Assembly: GCF_047948215.1 (NCBI RefSeq)
Contig: NC_134461.1
Span: 91,408,245 to 91,472,244 of the forward strand
Direction: 5' to 3'
Length of the DNA stretch: 64,000 nucleotides
DNA from: Lycorma delicatula
Lineage: Eukaryota > Arthropoda > Insecta > Hemiptera > Fulgoridae
Shown here: positions 47,935 to 58,388 of the stretch, in pieces
Layout: each line of letters begins with the position of its first letter
Position numbering within the stretch: the first letter of the stretch is position 1
Made by a program: the position numbers and the translations under genes
The notes under the pieces: generated by a model
Database searches by the model: none
Told to the model about the DNA's origin: nothing
What the model saw: the letters and a program-made list of their open reading frames with translations, nothing else

Positions 47935-48324
47935 ACTTTCTTGGGGTTATAGTCACTCTAGAGCAATGATACCCTTTTGGGGGGTCAGTTTTCTCAAAAT
48001 TTTGCAAACATAACTCCATTTTACATAAGGCTCGGTGTATGGATTTTCTTGCAATTTAAAAAAAAATTCCCAAAAATTCCTCACTTCCCCAAAAATCGAA
48101 TGCTCTCATTTAACCGAATTTTTTTAACATCTTCCTAGTCATAGCAGAAGTGCATGTAACCCATAAAAATACTTTGGGGCCAATATTTGAGGGGAACCCG
48201 ATCACAATTTAAACATTTTAATTCTTAATGGTATTAAAAGTTTGAATAATAAACTTTTAGTAATAATACTACAATAAAATTTTATAATTTCCCTTCAAAA
48301 AAGAAATCTAAGTAACTTTTTATT
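47935..48324 (+). repeat. Dispersed repeat R4, copy 2, left part
   Basis: Matches 29600-30050 (TTTCTCAAAATTTTGCAAACATAAC, AAAATCGAATG, CATAGCAGAAGTGCATGTAACCC, AACCCGATCACAATTTAAA). Interrupted at 48325 by a SINE-1. Confidence 0.65.
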
Positions 48325-48637
48325 AACCTACCGGGTTGGTCTAGTGGTGAACGCGTCTTCCCCAATCAGCTAATTTGGAAGGAGAGTTCCAGCGTTCAAG
48401 TCCTAGTAAAGGCTTTTATACCGACTTAAAGACTTTTATACCGATTTGAATACTAGGTCGTGGATACCGCTGTTCTTTGGTGGTTGGGTTTTCATTAAGC
48501 ACACATCTCAGAAATGATCGTCCTGAGACTGTACAAGACTATACTTCATTTAAACACATACATATCATCCTCATTCATATCTGAAGTAATGCCTGACGGT
48601 AATTCCTGGAGGGTAAACAGGAAAGAAAGAAAAAAAG
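48325..48637 (+). mobile_element. SINE-1 copy b, full length, with exact target-site duplication
   Basis: GTAACTTTTTATT occurs at 48312-48324 and 48638-48650. Between them lie the head (CCGGGTTGGTCTAGTGG), B box GTTCAAGTCC, body and A-rich tail. A short internal duplication (GACTTTTATACCGA / GGCTTTTATACCGA) makes it longer than copy a. Confidence 0.93.
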
Positions 48638-48650
48638 GTAACTTTTTATT

Positions 48651-48910
48651 GGTTGTATATTTTTTAGTGGAATTTTACTTTAGTTTCTTTCTATTAACGT
48701 AGTAAACGTACAAAAAAATTCTTGGAAAGGGACTGGAGGTGGGGTGCTTAGAAAAAAGATATAACGAATTACCAATTTTTTTTGTTTAAAAAATTTTTAT
48801 TTGTTTTTTTAAAAATATGATGAAAATTTAACAGTAAAACTTTATAAATTACCCTTACCCCGAAAAAGAAATCTTTGGTAACTTTTTTCATATAAAATTT
48901 AAGAAATGAT
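48651..48910 (+). repeat. R4, continuation after the SINE
   Basis: AAATTACCCTTACCCCGAAAAAGAAATCTTTGGTAACTTTTT near 48850-48890 is a diverged duplicate of the sequence just before the SINE (TTTCCCTTC...AAAGAAATCTAAGTAACTTTTT), so R4 contains an internal repeat. Confidence 0.5.
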
Positions 48911-49409
48911 GATTCAGCTTACCAACAATATAAAGTGTTAAAACTTAACCAAATGCTTTCGGATCTTTATCCATTCTCAGGGATACCCTAATTTGTAAAT
49001 ATAAACATATTTTTTTACAACCCATTTAAAATTAAATAAAATAAAATAACCAAAATTTTATATTCATAACAATTGATCGTCATATATTAAATGTGTAGTA
49101 GTTTTAGTACTAACAGTCATAAGTAAAAGTATAAACATGTCTGTATTCTGTTATAAAAAAATTAGACATGTTTATACTTTTACTTATGACTGAAAGTACT
49201 AAAACTACTATACTTTTAATACATGACGATAAAAATTGTTATGAATATAAAATTTTGATTATTTTATTTTACGTCATTTTAAATGTATGTTGTAAAAAAA
49301 AAGAAAAATATTTTAATATTTAATCATAAGGATATCCCTGAGGATGGATGAAGATATCAGAAAGAACTCGGATAGGTTTTAACATTTTATATTGTTGGTA
49401 AACTGAACC
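48911..49409. repeat. Fold-back: ~235-bp inverted repeat around a ~28-nt loop
   Basis: Left arm 48911-49142 and right arm 49171-49409 are near-perfect reverse complements. Paired words, outside to inside, are CTTACCAACAATATAAA, CAGGGATA, AAAATTTTATATTCATAACAA, TAGTAGTTTTAGTACT, CAGTCATAAGTAAAAGTATAA and ACATGTCT. Weaker similarity continues outward for about 25 bp. No coding capacity. It may be a fold-back DNA transposon or an inverted duplication of R4 sequence. Confidence 0.85.
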
Positions 49410-49771
49410 TTCATTATTCATATTTTTTATATAAAATACCAACTGTACCATGTTAAGAAAATTAAGTTTTTTCATGAACAAATATTTTTCTACAATATAA
49501 GAATAGATTACCAACTCCAAGAAAGTCTTACAACTTTGTTATCAGATTCTTTAATTCCTTATATTTTTAATGCCGCACTCCTTTTTTAATCAAAATGTGT
49601 ACTTAGAAAAGTCATAATAATACGAATACTACTGTTACACAGTACTCTGTGGTATCTTTTTTATTATTATTTTTTTCAAGTATATGCCTAGAATTAATTA
49701 TTAATTAACATTGTACAAATATAAGCTAATTATTGGAGGTAATAAATTTTTCTTTGATTGTTATTAGGTAC
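49410..49771 (+). repeat. R4-like sequence after the fold-back, then AT-rich DNA
   Basis: ATTACCAACTCCAAGAAAGTCTTACAACTTT at about 49508-49538 matches the end of R4 copy 1 (AACCAGTTCCAGGAAAGTATTACAACTTT). The remainder is AT-rich. Confidence 0.45.
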
Positions 49772-49857
49772 TAGCAGACCCAGCAATGCTTCGCTATTGT
49801 TAGATTTGAGTATATAAATAGATTAAATGAACACAATTGAAAGTTTGTTTTTTTATT
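49772..49857 (-). mobile_element. Helitron-like 3' terminus
   Basis: On the minus strand the sequence ends ATAGCGAAGCATTGCTGGGTCTGCTAG followed by T. The GCGAAGC...GGGTCTGCTAG ending is characteristic of animal Helitron 3' termini, although the hairpin has decayed. The body runs rightward and is interrupted at ~49858 by a LINE fragment. No 5' end was found. Confidence 0.5.
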
Positions 49858-50004
49858 GTTTTTTTTTTGTCTTCAGTCATTTGACTGGTTTGATGCAGCT
49901 CTCCAAGATTCCCTATATAGTGCTAGTCGTTTCATTTCAGTATACCCCCTACATCCTACATCCCTAACAATTTGTTTTACATATTCCAATCGTGGCCTGT
50001 CACG
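49858..50004 (-). mobile_element. LINE 3'-end fragment, severely 5'-truncated
   Basis: Nearly identical to the last ~145 bp of the LINE at 54612-55515, including the C-terminal codons R-P-R-L-E-Y-V-K-Q-I-V-R-D-V-G-C and the A-rich end (T-run at 49850-49869). Only a few base differences separate the two, so both insertions are recent relative to their surroundings. Confidence 0.85.
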
Positions 50005-50059
50005 ATTGGCACGAGTTTGATAAAACATTAACAAAATGAACATTACAGAACTTCTCAGA

Positions 50060-50340
50060 ATTTTACCTTTCTTTTTACCCTTTATCCCTTCCCGTTTTCC
50101 CCCTTTTCCTTTTCCCTTTTTCAATTTTACCATATTCCCTTTCCCCGTTTTCCCCTTTTTCATTCCTTCCTTCATTTCTCTTTCCCCTTTTTTTCTCCTT
50201 TCCGCTTTAAATTTCCTTTTCCCCGTTTTACCCTTTTTTTTTGTTTTACATTTTCCCCTTCTTCTCTTTTACCTTTTTAGATTTTTTTATCTTTTCCGAT
50301 TTTTCTCTTTTCCCTTTTTCCCCGAAAATTCCTTTTTTGC
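50060..50340. repeat. ~280-bp pyrimidine-rich tract
   Basis: The plus strand is almost all C and T, built from degenerate TTTTCCC(C)-like units. Few purines interrupt it. The 108-codon plus frame (Phe/Pro/Leu-rich) and the overlapping Lys/Gly-rich minus frame are artefacts of the repeat. Confidence 0.85.
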
Positions 50341-50429
50341 CGGAATTCATATGGTATCGTAGAGATTTTTAATCAAACAAGGAAAAAATTATTTCAAGGA
50401 GGTCATAAAAAATATACTTACCAGATATC

Positions 50430-51470
50430 ATACTTACCAGTAATCGGATTTTGCTTTATATCATCGGTTGTATGACCTCTAATCCATTTCAATTAAGAAG
50501 GTTTTCGAAATAAAGCGCCTGGTCGTTCTCCCAGATGCATTTACTCCAATCCAGTAGTAATTCATTATTCATCTGTTCCTTTTCTTGTGCTCATACGATA
50601 ATATCGGGTGGAAACTTTTCACCTTTGAGTAGATATTTTCTTTTATAAATTATATACGGGGTTAATTTTGCCCTTCTTAAAGTATTGTTAATATTAACGG
50701 GCAACGTTTTTTTTCATAACCGGCATTGGCAGTTCGTATCTTTCTTTTTCTCTTTAGCCTCCAGAACCACCGTAAGGTATTACTTTAGAGGATGAATGAG
50801 GATGATATGTATGAATGTAAATGAAATGTATTCTTGTACTGTCTCAGCTCGACCATTCCTGAGAAGTGTGGTTAATTGAAACCCAACCACCAAAGAACAC
50901 CGGTATCCACTATCTAGTATTCAAGTCCGTATTAAAGTAACAAGGATTTGAATTGAATACTTTACTATGATTTGCTAAGATTTGAAAATTTGCCTTTTCT
51001 AGGATTTGAGCCTTCGAACTCTCGACTTCGAAACGAGCTAATTTGTGATGATGAGTTAGCCACTAGACCAGCTCGGTAGGCTGGCGGTTCATATCTAAAC
51101 ACTTTTTCCATATACACTTTCAATTGTTGATGTCGATGGCATTTCAATAATTACCGGTGTCTTTTCCGCATTTCCAATTTGATTTAGGGAAAATTGTTCC
51201 TTAGTCGTAAATTAATGATATTTCTTCCTTATAACTTTATCAATTTATCTTTCTATGCTTATTATAACCGTTTTCCTATTATCGTCCTTCTTCGAGTAGG
51301 AAAACTATGTCGGCAAAAAAACTAGTGTACCCAGTTAAGACTAACTTTCAATTCATCCCTAATTATATTTAATTCATCGATGATTTCCAGGACTTTTATC
51401 TGATACATTTCTGTAAAAATCGCTTGTTCAAACATTTCGATGTTTGGCCTATGTCATAATAAGAGTTTAA
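50430..51470 (-). pseudogene. Decayed pogo/Tigger-like transposase, split by a SINE
   Basis: Reading the minus strand after the SINE (50720 to 50440) gives P-Y-I-I-Y-K-R-K-Y-L-L, then G-E-K-F-P-P-D-I-I-V, M-N-N-E-L-L-L-D-W and C-I-W-E-N-D-Q-A-L-Y. This follows the pogo/Tigger DDE pattern (P.IIFKRK...KFP..I.V....W..EELML.W...VW..R..AL). A second frame gives R-G-H-T-T-D-D-I-K, like the [DN].F.GH.T..VK motif that follows. Stops and frameshifts occur throughout. The part upstream of the SINE, on the higher-coordinate side, has no certain homology. A SINE-1 occupies 50742-51081. Confidence 0.5.
50742..51081 (-). mobile_element. SINE-1 copy c, full length
   Basis: Flanked by TGGCAGTTCGTATCT (50727-50741) and TGGCGGTTCATATCT (51082-51096), a 15-bp target-site duplication with two differences. 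Head with CTAGTGGCTAACTCATC-type A-box region on the minus strand, body, and shared tail (CCTCCAGAACCACCGTAAGG on plus). It splits the pogo-like pseudogene. Confidence 0.9.
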
Positions 51471-52727
51471 TTTTCTAATCCCGTTAATTATTCATAACCA
51501 AGATTTTTTTTTTGTTTGATCTAAATGATTTTGTTTCACTGGATGTGGTTTACAGTAAAAAAATCCGTTTTTATTACAATTTCTATGGATTGTTTATTAT
51601 AGATAAGTTTAATGATTACCATCATCAATATGAAACCTTAAAATCCATGTACAACGCACAGCATATTTTTACAACCGTCATTCCGGACGAAACGGTGGCT
51701 TGATACATGGGTAAATATGGTATTTCCAGGTTTAATGTTTTATTTGTTATTAAAACCTTATGTTTTAATAACAAATAAAGCATTCGTTATTACAATTGTT
51801 ATTAAAACATTTGATTTAGTTCTTTATTTAAATAAGGGCCTATTTAAACATCCGTCGTCTACTGTGTAGGCGTTTAACAAACGCGTACGCTCGTAAACAC
51901 ATAAACATATATATTTAAAGGCATAAAATGTTTTTTTTTTTTTTTTTTTTTTTTTTGTATAAATTATACTATCGATATGTTTGTGAAAAAAAAAATACAC
52001 ACACAGATCGAGAAAAAACAAGAAAATGTTATTTATTTCAATATTACTTCGTCAACAGGTAATTCCCACATACTAATTTTTATCTCTAATAAGCATCAAA
52101 ACTATTTAATTTATCTTTTAAATAAAATATTGTACTATCTTTATAAGGTTTCTTTATTTTTTAATGTAATAAATTTATTATTATAAAAAATTACAGTAAT
52201 TAAATCATGACAGTATTATGATGTAATTAATTTAAAAAACAAATTAAAAATAGTTTGAATAATTATACCCTAAGTATTTTTAATTATCATTTATAGTACA
52301 TGCATTTTTTCGTTGGCTTGATTATTTAAATTAAATTATTCATGCAATCATTCTTTTTTTCGCTATAAGTTATCAGAATCTTTCTAAGAAATTAATAATA
52401 ATTATTTTTTTTAATATTCAGGTTTTTTTACTATACGGTTGTAGGTGATCTGATATGAGTCACAAGAAACACTCCTATTTTTTTTATTTTACTGTAGTAT
52501 CTAATTTTCAGGCTCAAGAAAATGAGGAGTGGAATAGTTTCCCATTGTCTTTTCACTAAGCTATAATAATATTTCATATCAGCATTTCGAGTCTTCATAG
52601 CTATATCATTACCGTTAGAAAATTAAATCTTAACCTAGTCTCATTTGAGATTTATATGCGTCGTAACAGTAAATATAAAACTACGATAAATAGCATAAAA
52701 GAAATTTAATCAATTCTTTTTTTTTTA
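51471..52727. other. AT-rich DNA
   Basis: Contains a T32-type run near 51930-51957 and a short inverted pair around AAAACCTTATGTTTTAATAAC (about 51740-51800). Short frames have no recognised domain. Confidence 0.45.
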
Positions 52728-52860
52728 GGTCTTCATGATGTTGCCATATAAGCTTGAAGCCTGTACGTGGGATTTGATGTAGAAATGGAATTTTGTAGCA
52801 AATGAAAAATACCTTGCCTGACCGGGATTCGAACCCGGGACCTATTCTTTGTTTAAATGA
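52728..52860 (-). mobile_element. SINE-2 copy (variant tail), head truncated
   Basis: Perfect B-box region (CGGGATTCGAACCCGGG on plus) with the variant tail (AAGCTTGAAGCCTGTACGTGGG), but the A-box half is replaced by unrelated sequence after GACCTATTC. Confidence 0.75.
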
Positions 52861-53701
52861 TACATTATTTATATTGCCCAATTCAATGGAGTTTTTTTAA
52901 TTTTATTAATTTTTTTCTATTCAAAAAATAAGAATATATCGGCCTTCAAATGTTAAAAATTTAATGTATGAATATATTATGGTCCAAACGTTTTATTTTA
53001 ATATTTCAACAAATTTTGATCTTTTGGAGATTTTTGTCTTGAACTTTTGGATACAGATTGGTCTGAATAAGCTGGTGTTTCCACCTATACATTTTAGATA
53101 TCCCTGAAAAATAGGCAACGGATAGATATTGTTAATTTATTTATTTACGCGTGTAATACACAAACCTATATTAAGGAAGTAAAAGAATTAAACTTTTTTC
53201 TTTAACGAATATCTTTAATTTATAACTTCACCATCTTGAGGTTGAAAAAATAACAAATACTTTTACCTTCAAGGGAGCTAGGGGCTTCGGTCTTGTCTTA
53301 AAACCTTCCATGGTATAATACGAACATAACCTGAAAATTTGAAAGCAATCGATCGGTTGGTTCTTCGAGATGAAATAAACATAAAAACGCTCTCACTTAC
53401 GCCAAGAAACATGGGTAAAAACTTTTTAATAGTCGTTTTTTGTTTATTACGAACAAGCAAAAACCCGCTTCGTCCTTATAATTATAACATTATAGATTTT
53501 AATATAAGATCACATGTTTATAACTAAAAATACTTACGATTCTTTCTCAAAGCTTATTTTCCGATAAAAAATAAATTTTCTTCTTTCCTCGCTTTAAAAG
53601 TTTTTCTTATTTTATCATAAACAGTTCTAAGAATTTTTTTGAATTTACAATACGTAATTTTCTTTCACTCAACTCTTTTATAATTTTTTTTTATAATTAA
53701 T
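52861..53701. other. AT-rich DNA
   Basis: Overlapping plus and minus frames at 53278-53527 encode no recognised protein. Confidence 0.4.
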
Positions 53702-53845
53702 TCACCAATTTTGAAGTTTGCACATGGAAATATGAAATGGAAATTTTGTAGCTTATGAAAAATGTCATGCCTGATCGGGATCCAAACCCGGGACCTCCGG
53801 ACGAAAGACCGAGCGGTCTACCACTTCGCTACTGAGATCGGCGGT
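53702..53845 (-). mobile_element. SINE-2 copy (variant tail)
   Basis: Head on minus with GCCGATCTCAGTAGCGAAG, B box slightly altered (GGATCCAAACC on plus), tail TTGAAGTTTGCACATGGAAATATG. Full head is present. Confidence 0.8.
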
Positions 53846-53934
53846 GTTTTATTTTCATTATTCCACTGATTTCAATCGTTGAGGGAAGAATTATATCTCT
53901 CAGTTTCTATATTAGTGAAAGATTTTATTTTTTT

Positions 53935-54048
53935 CTAACCTAAAGATCCACCGTTAGGCATTCTTCAGAGGATGAGATGAATGATTTTTAGCGTCTGTAA
54001 AAATGCCATGCCTGACCGGGATTCGAACCCGGGACCTCCGGATGAAAA
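53935..54048 (-). mobile_element. SINE-2 copy (shared tail), head truncated
   Basis: Carries the shared tail (ATCCACCGTTAGGCATTCTTCAGAGGATG on plus) and an intact B box, but stops at GATGAAAAGCCCCGAAAGGG. It lies 90 bp from another SINE-2 of the other tail type. Confidence 0.85.
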
Positions 54049-54611
54049 GCCCCGAAAGGGCCTAAGTTGCTGAAAGATTTAACTCGGCAATAGATCACGA
54101 CTTGTATCCTACCAACTTTGAGGTAGTGATTTGTTAATTAAAAATGTTTTAATATTTTTATGGCGATTAAGTTGCACTGTCTCACGAAAATTATTATCCA
54201 GAATATTTTAAAAGCTTATCAAAACAAATCAATTTATGGGTATTTTATTTTTTTACAAATGAACTTACTTGATTGATCTATTACTTGGAAAATGGTACCG
54301 TTGATCTAAAAACGTTAAAAAGTTAGAATAAACAATGAGAGAATATTAGTTATAAGGTTAGTAGTATGACATATTCTTAGATTTTTGAATAAGTTAAAAT
54401 TAATTTAAATAAATACATTTTTTAGATTTTTTATAATTTTATTTTTTAGAAAAAAACTTTAACGATGAAATAAAACCATTTAGGTTTACATAAAAGTGAT
54501 CAGTAATTAATAAATTGTTTAATACTGCTATGAAACGAGTAATTTAAATTTATACTCATTGGCAAAGATATATCCCAGATATATATGTAAATTATATAGA
54601 TATTATATTTA
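54049..54611. other. AT-rich DNA
   Basis: No feature recognised. Confidence 0.4.
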
Positions 54612-55515
54612 TTTTTTTTTTTTGTCTTCAGTCATTTGACTGGTTTGATGCAGCTCTCCAAGATTCCCTATCTAGTGCTAGTCGTTTCATTTCAGTATAC
54701 CCCCTACATCCTACATCCCTAACAATTTGTTTTACATATTCCAAACGTGGCCTGCCTACACAATTTTTCCCTTCTACCTGTCCTTCCAATATTAAAGCGA
54801 CTATTCCAGGATGCCTTAGTATGTGGCCTATAAGTCTGTCTCTTCTTTTAACTATATTTTTCCAAATGCTTCTTTCTTCATCTATTTGCCGCAATACCTC
54901 TTCATTTGTCACTTTATCCACCCATCTGATTTTTAACATTTTCCTATAGCACCTCATTTCAAAAGCTTCTAATCTTTTCTTCTCAGATACTCCGATCGTC
55001 CAAGTTTCACTTCCATATAAAGCGACACTCCAAACATACACTTTCAAAAATCTTTTCCTGACATTTAAATTAATTTTTGATGTAAACAAATTATATTTCT
55101 TACTGAAGGCTCATTTAGCTTGTGCTATTCGGCATTTTATATCGCTCCTGCTTCGTCCATCTTTAGTAATTTTACTTCCCAAATAACAAAATTCTTCTAC
55201 CTCCATAATCTTTTATCCTCCTATTTTCACATTCAGTGGTCCATCTTTGTTATTTCTACTACATTTCATTACTTTTGTTTTGTTCTTGTTTATTTTCATG
55301 CGATAGTTCTTGCGTAGGACTTCATCTATGCCGTTCATTGTTTCTTCTAAATCCTTTTTACTCTCGGCTAGAATTACTATATCATCAGTAAATCGTAGCA
55401 TCTTTATCTTTTCACCTTGTACTGTTACTCCGAATCTAAATTGTTCTTTAACGTCATTAACTGCTAGTTCCATGTAAAGATTAAAAAGTAACGGAGACAG
55501 GGAACATCCCATTAT
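54612..55515 (-). pseudogene. 5'-truncated LINE: reverse transcriptase catalytic and C-terminal parts
   Basis: Read from 55512 down, it starts inside the RT domain with G-C-S-L-S-P-L-L-F-N-L-Y. The catalytic box follows as R-F-T-D-D-I-V-I-L-A, where the usual motif is (F/Y)ADD, so the second position is Thr. The frame then continues across two stop codons, TAA after K-I-G-G (probably from CAA) and TGA in A-Q-A-K-*-A-F-S (probably from CGA). It ends with Y-V-W-S-V-A-L-Y-G-S-E-T-W-T, the K-R-R-D-R-L-I-G-H-I-L-R-H segment and C-terminal S-N-Q-S-N-D. The stop is at 54628, followed by an A-rich tail. The RT and C-terminal segments are one ORF cut by point mutations, not two genes. The clade is not certain. 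A related 145-bp 3' end lies at 49858-50004. Confidence 0.9.
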
Positions 55516-56455
55516 TATATATATAACATATATATTTTTTTAGTACAAGCAAATACTCAACACAGCATTAAAAAATAACTAGACAGTGGTTTTGTAATTT
55601 TTTTTTAACAGTTTAAATTTAAAAATATATAACTTATAGTAAATATTTTGTTTTTTAAATTCTTTCTATTATAAAATTTATATAATAATAATTTTTTCTA
55701 ATGTTTTAATGACCTTATTTATAATTTACATATTCTAATTTAGTCTTGCTGATAAAAATGTCATTAAAAATTGAATAAAGATTATATTTATGTTATCTTG
55801 CCAAACAGTATATGATTCTATCTAATATTTATTTCGAACAACTGTGACATTTTATTATATAATATGTTAAAGCTACAAAATATCGCCTTCTAACATCTTC
55901 CTTTTCCCTCTTTTTATTACGTTTAACCATGATATAATTTTTTTTTAAATCAGACGTATAAGTTTTAATTATATTATTTTACGTAATGAAATTTTATCTA
56001 TTCTTTTAAGTTAAAACGTTTTATTAAATTTTCTAATACTGTCTCAGAATTTTATTACATTTTGTCTCGACATAAGTGGATTATTGATGTTTATTTCTTT
56101 ATTCATCATATTTTTGTTTATGACAAAGAAATAAAAATAAAAAAACTATAGAACAAAAGATAATTCTCACCATCTTAAAAAAATTAGTTAAATTATATTA
56201 ATCTAAAGCCCATAACTAAAATTAATACAAAATATGCTTGATTTACGCAGAATATTTTTAACTGCTTTGCACAGTATTAGAAATGAATTTTTACTATATT
56301 AACGTAGTTTTATTTTTGCCAGTGAGTTTGAATCTTAAAGATACTCTTTATATTCATGATAAAAATTAAGTAAGGTCTTATTTCAATCCTCAGTCAGTTT
56401 TCTAAGTTTCATTTCATTATTAAAATTTGTCTTCAAAGTAATGAATTAAGCAGAA
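55516..56455. other. AT-rich DNA
   Basis: A short TA-rich run follows the LINE 5' truncation point. No gene or element recognised. Confidence 0.45.
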
Positions 56456-56945
56456 GCACTTTTTCCTTTCCCTTGTAGCGAAGCGCTACAGCAGAGCTAT
56501 AGATGGGAAGTATTGTAATCGGTCCAATTTGGGCATATGTGGTTTTCACCGATCTTAACGTTTTGATGCCTTTTTTTTTCATTTTCCTGTTTATCCTCCG
56601 GTAATTACCTTTTAATACTTCAGAGGATGAATTAGGATGATATGTATGAGTGTAAATGAAGTATAGTCTTGTACAGTCTGTTCGACAATTTCTGAGATGT
56701 GTGGTTAATTGAAACCCAACCACCAAAGAACACCGGTATCCACGATCTAGTATTCAAATTTGTGTAAAAATAACAGACTTTACTAGGACTTGAACGCTGG
56801 AACTCTCGACTTTCAAAGTAGCTGATTTGGGAAGACGCGTTCACCACTAGACCGACCCGATGGGTGACGTTTTGATACCAAACCACCCAAAAAACCGGAT
56901 GGAAAATTTCTGGATGTTCGTATGTACGAGCGCGCGTGTGTGTTT
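56456..56945 (-). mobile_element. LINE 3' end (20.4/27.9-kb family) interrupted by a SINE
   Basis: On the plus strand 56456-56570 reads ACTTTTTCCTTTCCC..., GCTACAGCAGAGCTATAG, GGTCCAATTTGGGCATATG and ACGTTTTGATGCC. This is the reverse complement of 21030-21145. After the SINE it resumes with ACGTTTTGATACCAAACCACCC and CCGGATGGAAAATTTCTGGAT, the reverse complement of 29195-29240. The SINE-1 at 56571-56866 therefore landed in an existing LINE 3' end. Confidence 0.8.
56571..56866 (-). mobile_element. SINE-1 copy d, full length
   Basis: Target-site duplication ACGTTTTGATGCC (56558-56570) and ACGTTTTGATACC (56867-56879), one difference. Head CATCGGGTCGGTCTAGTGGT on the minus strand, B box, body and shared tail are all present. 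It is nested inside a LINE 3' end. Confidence 0.92.
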
Positions 56946-58388
56946 TGTGATGTATAATTTGATGCATCATCTTTTACTAATGCTCTGTCTTAAATTCTAT
57001 TGTTTATCTCAGAGACGGTTTTATTATAGTAAATGTAATATTTGAAGGCGGCTCAGTAATGCGCTGTGGCAACCCCCTCCACTGATCTTAACATCAGTCA
57101 GCGACTTTTCCTCACACCAACAGCCCCGAAGTAGTGTTTACCAAAAGTCACATCGATTAATTTGCAATGACTTGCACCGTATCCAATTATGACATTATTA
57201 TTATAGTAACGAAATGTGTTCTGGTAATTTGTTATTACAAATAACGTTATTATGCCAAGTATTTTGTTCAAGATGCATATGAAGGATTTTATTTATTTAT
57301 TTCTTGAAAGTATATGTTTTTTTTTCCAATTATGTTAAACTAAGGTTTTGATATAAACAAACAGAAACAATGACGTAACACAATATTATATAAAACCAGT
57401 TTTTTATTTATTATAGGCTATAATGTTATGATTTTCTTTGACGTCAATTCCTAAATAAGATCAATGTTATGATTTCATTTAGGAAAATTATTTTTAAATA
57501 GCACGTACGCATTACTTTTGTAGCAACCAGTAGCAAGTGTTCCATATGCCAGGTTATAGGAATGGATTTAGAGGAGGCAAGTAGAGGTAGCTTGGAGGGA
57601 GGACCCGCCTTTATAATTTACATACACTATAATACTGCGTAACATACATATTAATTCAAAAGTATAAATATGGGGATATGAAAATATCCCTAGCAGAAAG
57701 TCATCAGTATGTTATTTCCTGTGTTCCTAGAAACAGTGCTTACGATATTGTTAATCTAGTAATATTTTTTTTGCCATCGCGTAAACCTTCTACAATCAAT
57801 TATGATCGAGAATTCTTTTTTGTACTTTATTTTCATGTTCACTTTATTAATTAAATTTTACAGAAAAGATTAATTTATTAAGTTGGGGAAGATTATAATC
57901 GTATAGTGTTATCACTTTACAGCTATGAAAATATATTACTTATTTAATTAATGAAATAAATTCCGGAAACACATCAACTTTATTTTAACAAAACCATTGT
58001 GAAATAAGGACGTTTCCTGATAATTTAATGTTAAGTTTTGAAGCATTTATTCATCGATATTATAAATTTAAATCTTTCAAAAGTAATTTCAATACAAGAA
58101 TCTTCTTTTTTTCTGAATATTTATATATTTTTTTAAAAATCTTATTATTTCATCATTAATAGTCTTTAACATTTAATATTCATATTTATTTTTCTTCTTA
58201 CTAACAAAATGAAGATTAATTGATTACAGAATAGTCGCCTTGAATGCATATATTTATTATTGTTGTCACTCTCCTTAAAAATGTTTATATATGAGAAGAT
58301 GTTTTGCACTATTACAAGGAGTAGTAATCTACTTAAAATTGAATTTTGCTTATATCCATATTTATTTCAACAATTTCAATCAATCATA
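56946..58388. other. AT-rich DNA with a mixed-composition block
   Basis: 57050-57200 (GCGCTGTGGCAACCCCCTCC ... CATCGATTAATTTGCAATGAC) and 57535-57605 are GC-richer and not obviously repeats. They could hold unrecognised exons or conserved elements. Nothing else seen. Confidence 0.3.

Noticed and set aside
50036..50362. 108-codon Phe/Pro-rich ORF and its Lys/Gly-rich antisense
   Set aside because: Produced by the pyrimidine tract, which lacks stop codons by composition.
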